Part shown: positions 62,501 to 64,000 of the stretch, piece after piece
How the letters are laid out: each line of letters opens with the position of its first letter
Position numbering within the stretch: the first letter of the stretch is position 1
Assembly: GCF_019399895.1 (NCBI RefSeq)
Contig: NC_091885.1
Location: 1,214,501 to 1,278,500, forward strand
Origin: Cardiocondyla obscurior
Lineage: Eukaryota > Arthropoda > Insecta > Hymenoptera > Formicidae
Length of the DNA: 64,000 bases
Reading direction: 5' to 3'
Notes under the pieces: model-generated
What the model was told of the DNA's origin: nothing
Databases searched by the model: none
What the model saw: only the letters and a program-made list of their open reading frames with translations
Translations under genes and position numbers: made by a program

Positions 62501-64000
62501 TCCTCGTGTACTTAATCTGACACATTTGCATGTTATATGCAAATTTCTATTACTTTTGTAGAATATTTTTGCGATTTAGTTTTGTATTATAGATATGTAA
62601 GAAGGGTCTATAATTTTTTAAAATTTAATTAAAGCAAGAAAAAAATAATTGCATGCATATTATATTTAAAAAAAAAAAAGAATTTGTTGATATCGTTTAT
62701 TTTACTTTTTACATTTCTAGATGATCGTTTTTCTTTGTCACGCAGTTATTCGAATTATATCTTGTATCGAGCGCGCGGAACTGTGGATATATACGATTTA
62801 AAGTGTTAAGCCATGAACTGGAACGAGGTGCAACAGCAGTCTGAATAGAAATTTTAATTAAATAACACGACAAACAGGACTTGCGCGACGTTTAACGCCT
62901 GCAAAGCATAACATTACTTCCAAATTAACAGCCGCGTTACGTGCATTTCACGAAGGTGTTACTCAACTGCGCGCGTCTAAAATTACGTTATGTCATTAAG
63001 GGACGCTAATTGTCGCATTGCAACTTTGCGTGAGATTGTGATTTTGAATAAATCTGCAGGAATAAAGCGAACGATATAGGAATAAATTATACGTATCAAG
63101 AAATAATTTCTCTGTGCTACTACAGAGATTTAATTTTTTTTTTTGTAAACTAAATAGATATATTATTTTTATAAATATTTGTTTTAATTATTACTTTTTT
63201 TTTACGAGGTATGTTAATATTTTGCTTCTGTATGTGCAAAGAGGTTGATTTAACGCGGAAAAAGTCAGGATAGAAAAGTTTGATCGAGCAAATTACGTCG
63301 AGGAACTACTTCGCTGAACGATCTGGAAGTCTCGAATCTCGTGGCTAGTATTTCTAAAGTGTACGAAATTTCATGATTGCTCGACGTGTTTTATATCGTC
63401 TCGCGGTATGTACATTTAAGTCTTATAATTTAAAAAAGAAAAAAAAAGAAAGAAAAAATATTTCTCGGACAAGTACTGCGCCATTGAAATTCAATGGTAT
63501 GCTTTTCGTTTAAAAGAATAGATGAGGGGAAAAAAAAGAAAGCAAAAAAGGATTCTGTGGTTAATTTAGAGAAACGTCAAAGAGTTCGAAAAAGTCCATC
63601 TTCGCAGAGCATCGTTAAGCATTTTTGTTCCCTCATGCTTACCCTGGGATTACAACCGTAAAAAAGGTTCATCAACGACAACGAAGCATGAAAAATGGTT
63701 TCTCGCGTGAGTGGTAGAAAGCCTTATAATTTCACCGAAGCAGACAAGAATGACGCGCACCAACACGCGCTTCCATGTAATTCGCTATCTTTTCATCCCT
63801 TGCCAGGATGAATTTTTAGATGTCGAGAGCAATGCTCAAGATTTAATTTGTAATGAGCAGAAATTCTGTGTCCTTGACGGAATATAACTTCTCGCGTAAT
63901 TGCAAGAAACAAGAAAGGAGTATAAATTACTAGCAAATACCTTCTCCGACCTTTCTTTCTTATCAAGTTTAACTGTTGACTTTTCTCTTTTCGAACTCTT
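62501..64000. other. AT-rich noncoding stretch
   Basis: No frame of 60 codons. A12 at 62668-62679 and T11 at 63134-63144, plus purine-rich A/G blocks at 63430-63460 and 63527-63550. Nothing recognised up to the window end. Confidence 0.6.

Noticed and set aside
1..64000. CRISPR arrays, telomeric TTAGG arrays, rRNA, complete transposons
   Set aside because: Searched by eye on both strands; no regularly spaced repeats, no TTAGG tandem, no reverse-transcriptase or transposase motif in any frame.

Overview
This window looks like a piece of a eukaryotic, most likely insect, nuclear genome with no protein-coding gene that I can recognise. The signs are: no open frame longer than 272 codons in 64 kb; nothing operon-like; about 70 uninterrupted A or T runs of 10 or more; scattered microsatellites; and AT-rich troughs alternating with GC-rich blocks. 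CpG is abundant rather than depleted, and CpG-bearing tetranucleotide repeats (GTTC/CGTT family) recur. That mix is typical of hymenopteran genomes such as ants, but the organism is an inference from composition, not an identification. No rRNA, tRNA, CRISPR array, intact transposon, reverse transcriptase or transposase was found.

Layout. AT-rich sequence with long homopolymers dominates about 1-2.8, 5.2-6.4, 7.0-7.4, 9.1-10.6, 17.7-19.0, 19.7-21.2, 23.2-24.5, 27.3-29.5, 31.3-32.8, 36.9-38.2, 41.0-42.4, 44.1-44.5, 45.8-46.0, 47.4-47.7, 52.5-53.1, 54.0-54.4, 57.0-57.4, 60.9-61.8 and 62.5-64.0 kb. Between them lie GC-rich, CpG-rich blocks, most clearly 8.7-9.1, 10.6-12.7, 15.9-16.8, 26.2-27.3, 29.6-30.9, 32.9-33.9, 34.6-36.6, 38.6-39.2, 40.1-40.7, 42.4-43.1, 48.0-48.2, 50.9-52.3, 54.5-55.1, 55.5-56.9 and 58.4-59.1 kb. 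Most open frames sit in the GC-rich blocks because stop codons are scarce there. Many carry poly-Phe or poly-Lys from T or A runs, or Arg/Ser/Glu-rich stretches from pyrimidine tracts.

The best gene-like signal is a candidate 61-nt internal exon on the + strand at 48494-48554. It has a CTAAC branch-site match, a long pyrimidine tract ending in CAG, one open frame, and a GAG|GTATGT donor. Independently, T runs outnumber A runs about two to one on the + strand, which fits a + strand transcript. The simplest reading is that most of the window is intron or intergenic DNA of a large + strand gene whose main exons lie outside it; this is inference.

Other supported features are structural: seven G-quadruplex-type motifs (two within 200 bp near 51.7 kb), several perfect palindromes and inverted repeats (notably at 54.17-54.30, 55.95 and 56.20 kb), and a set of microsatellites. 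I found no clear new biological system. The observations below are local signals that could be checked.
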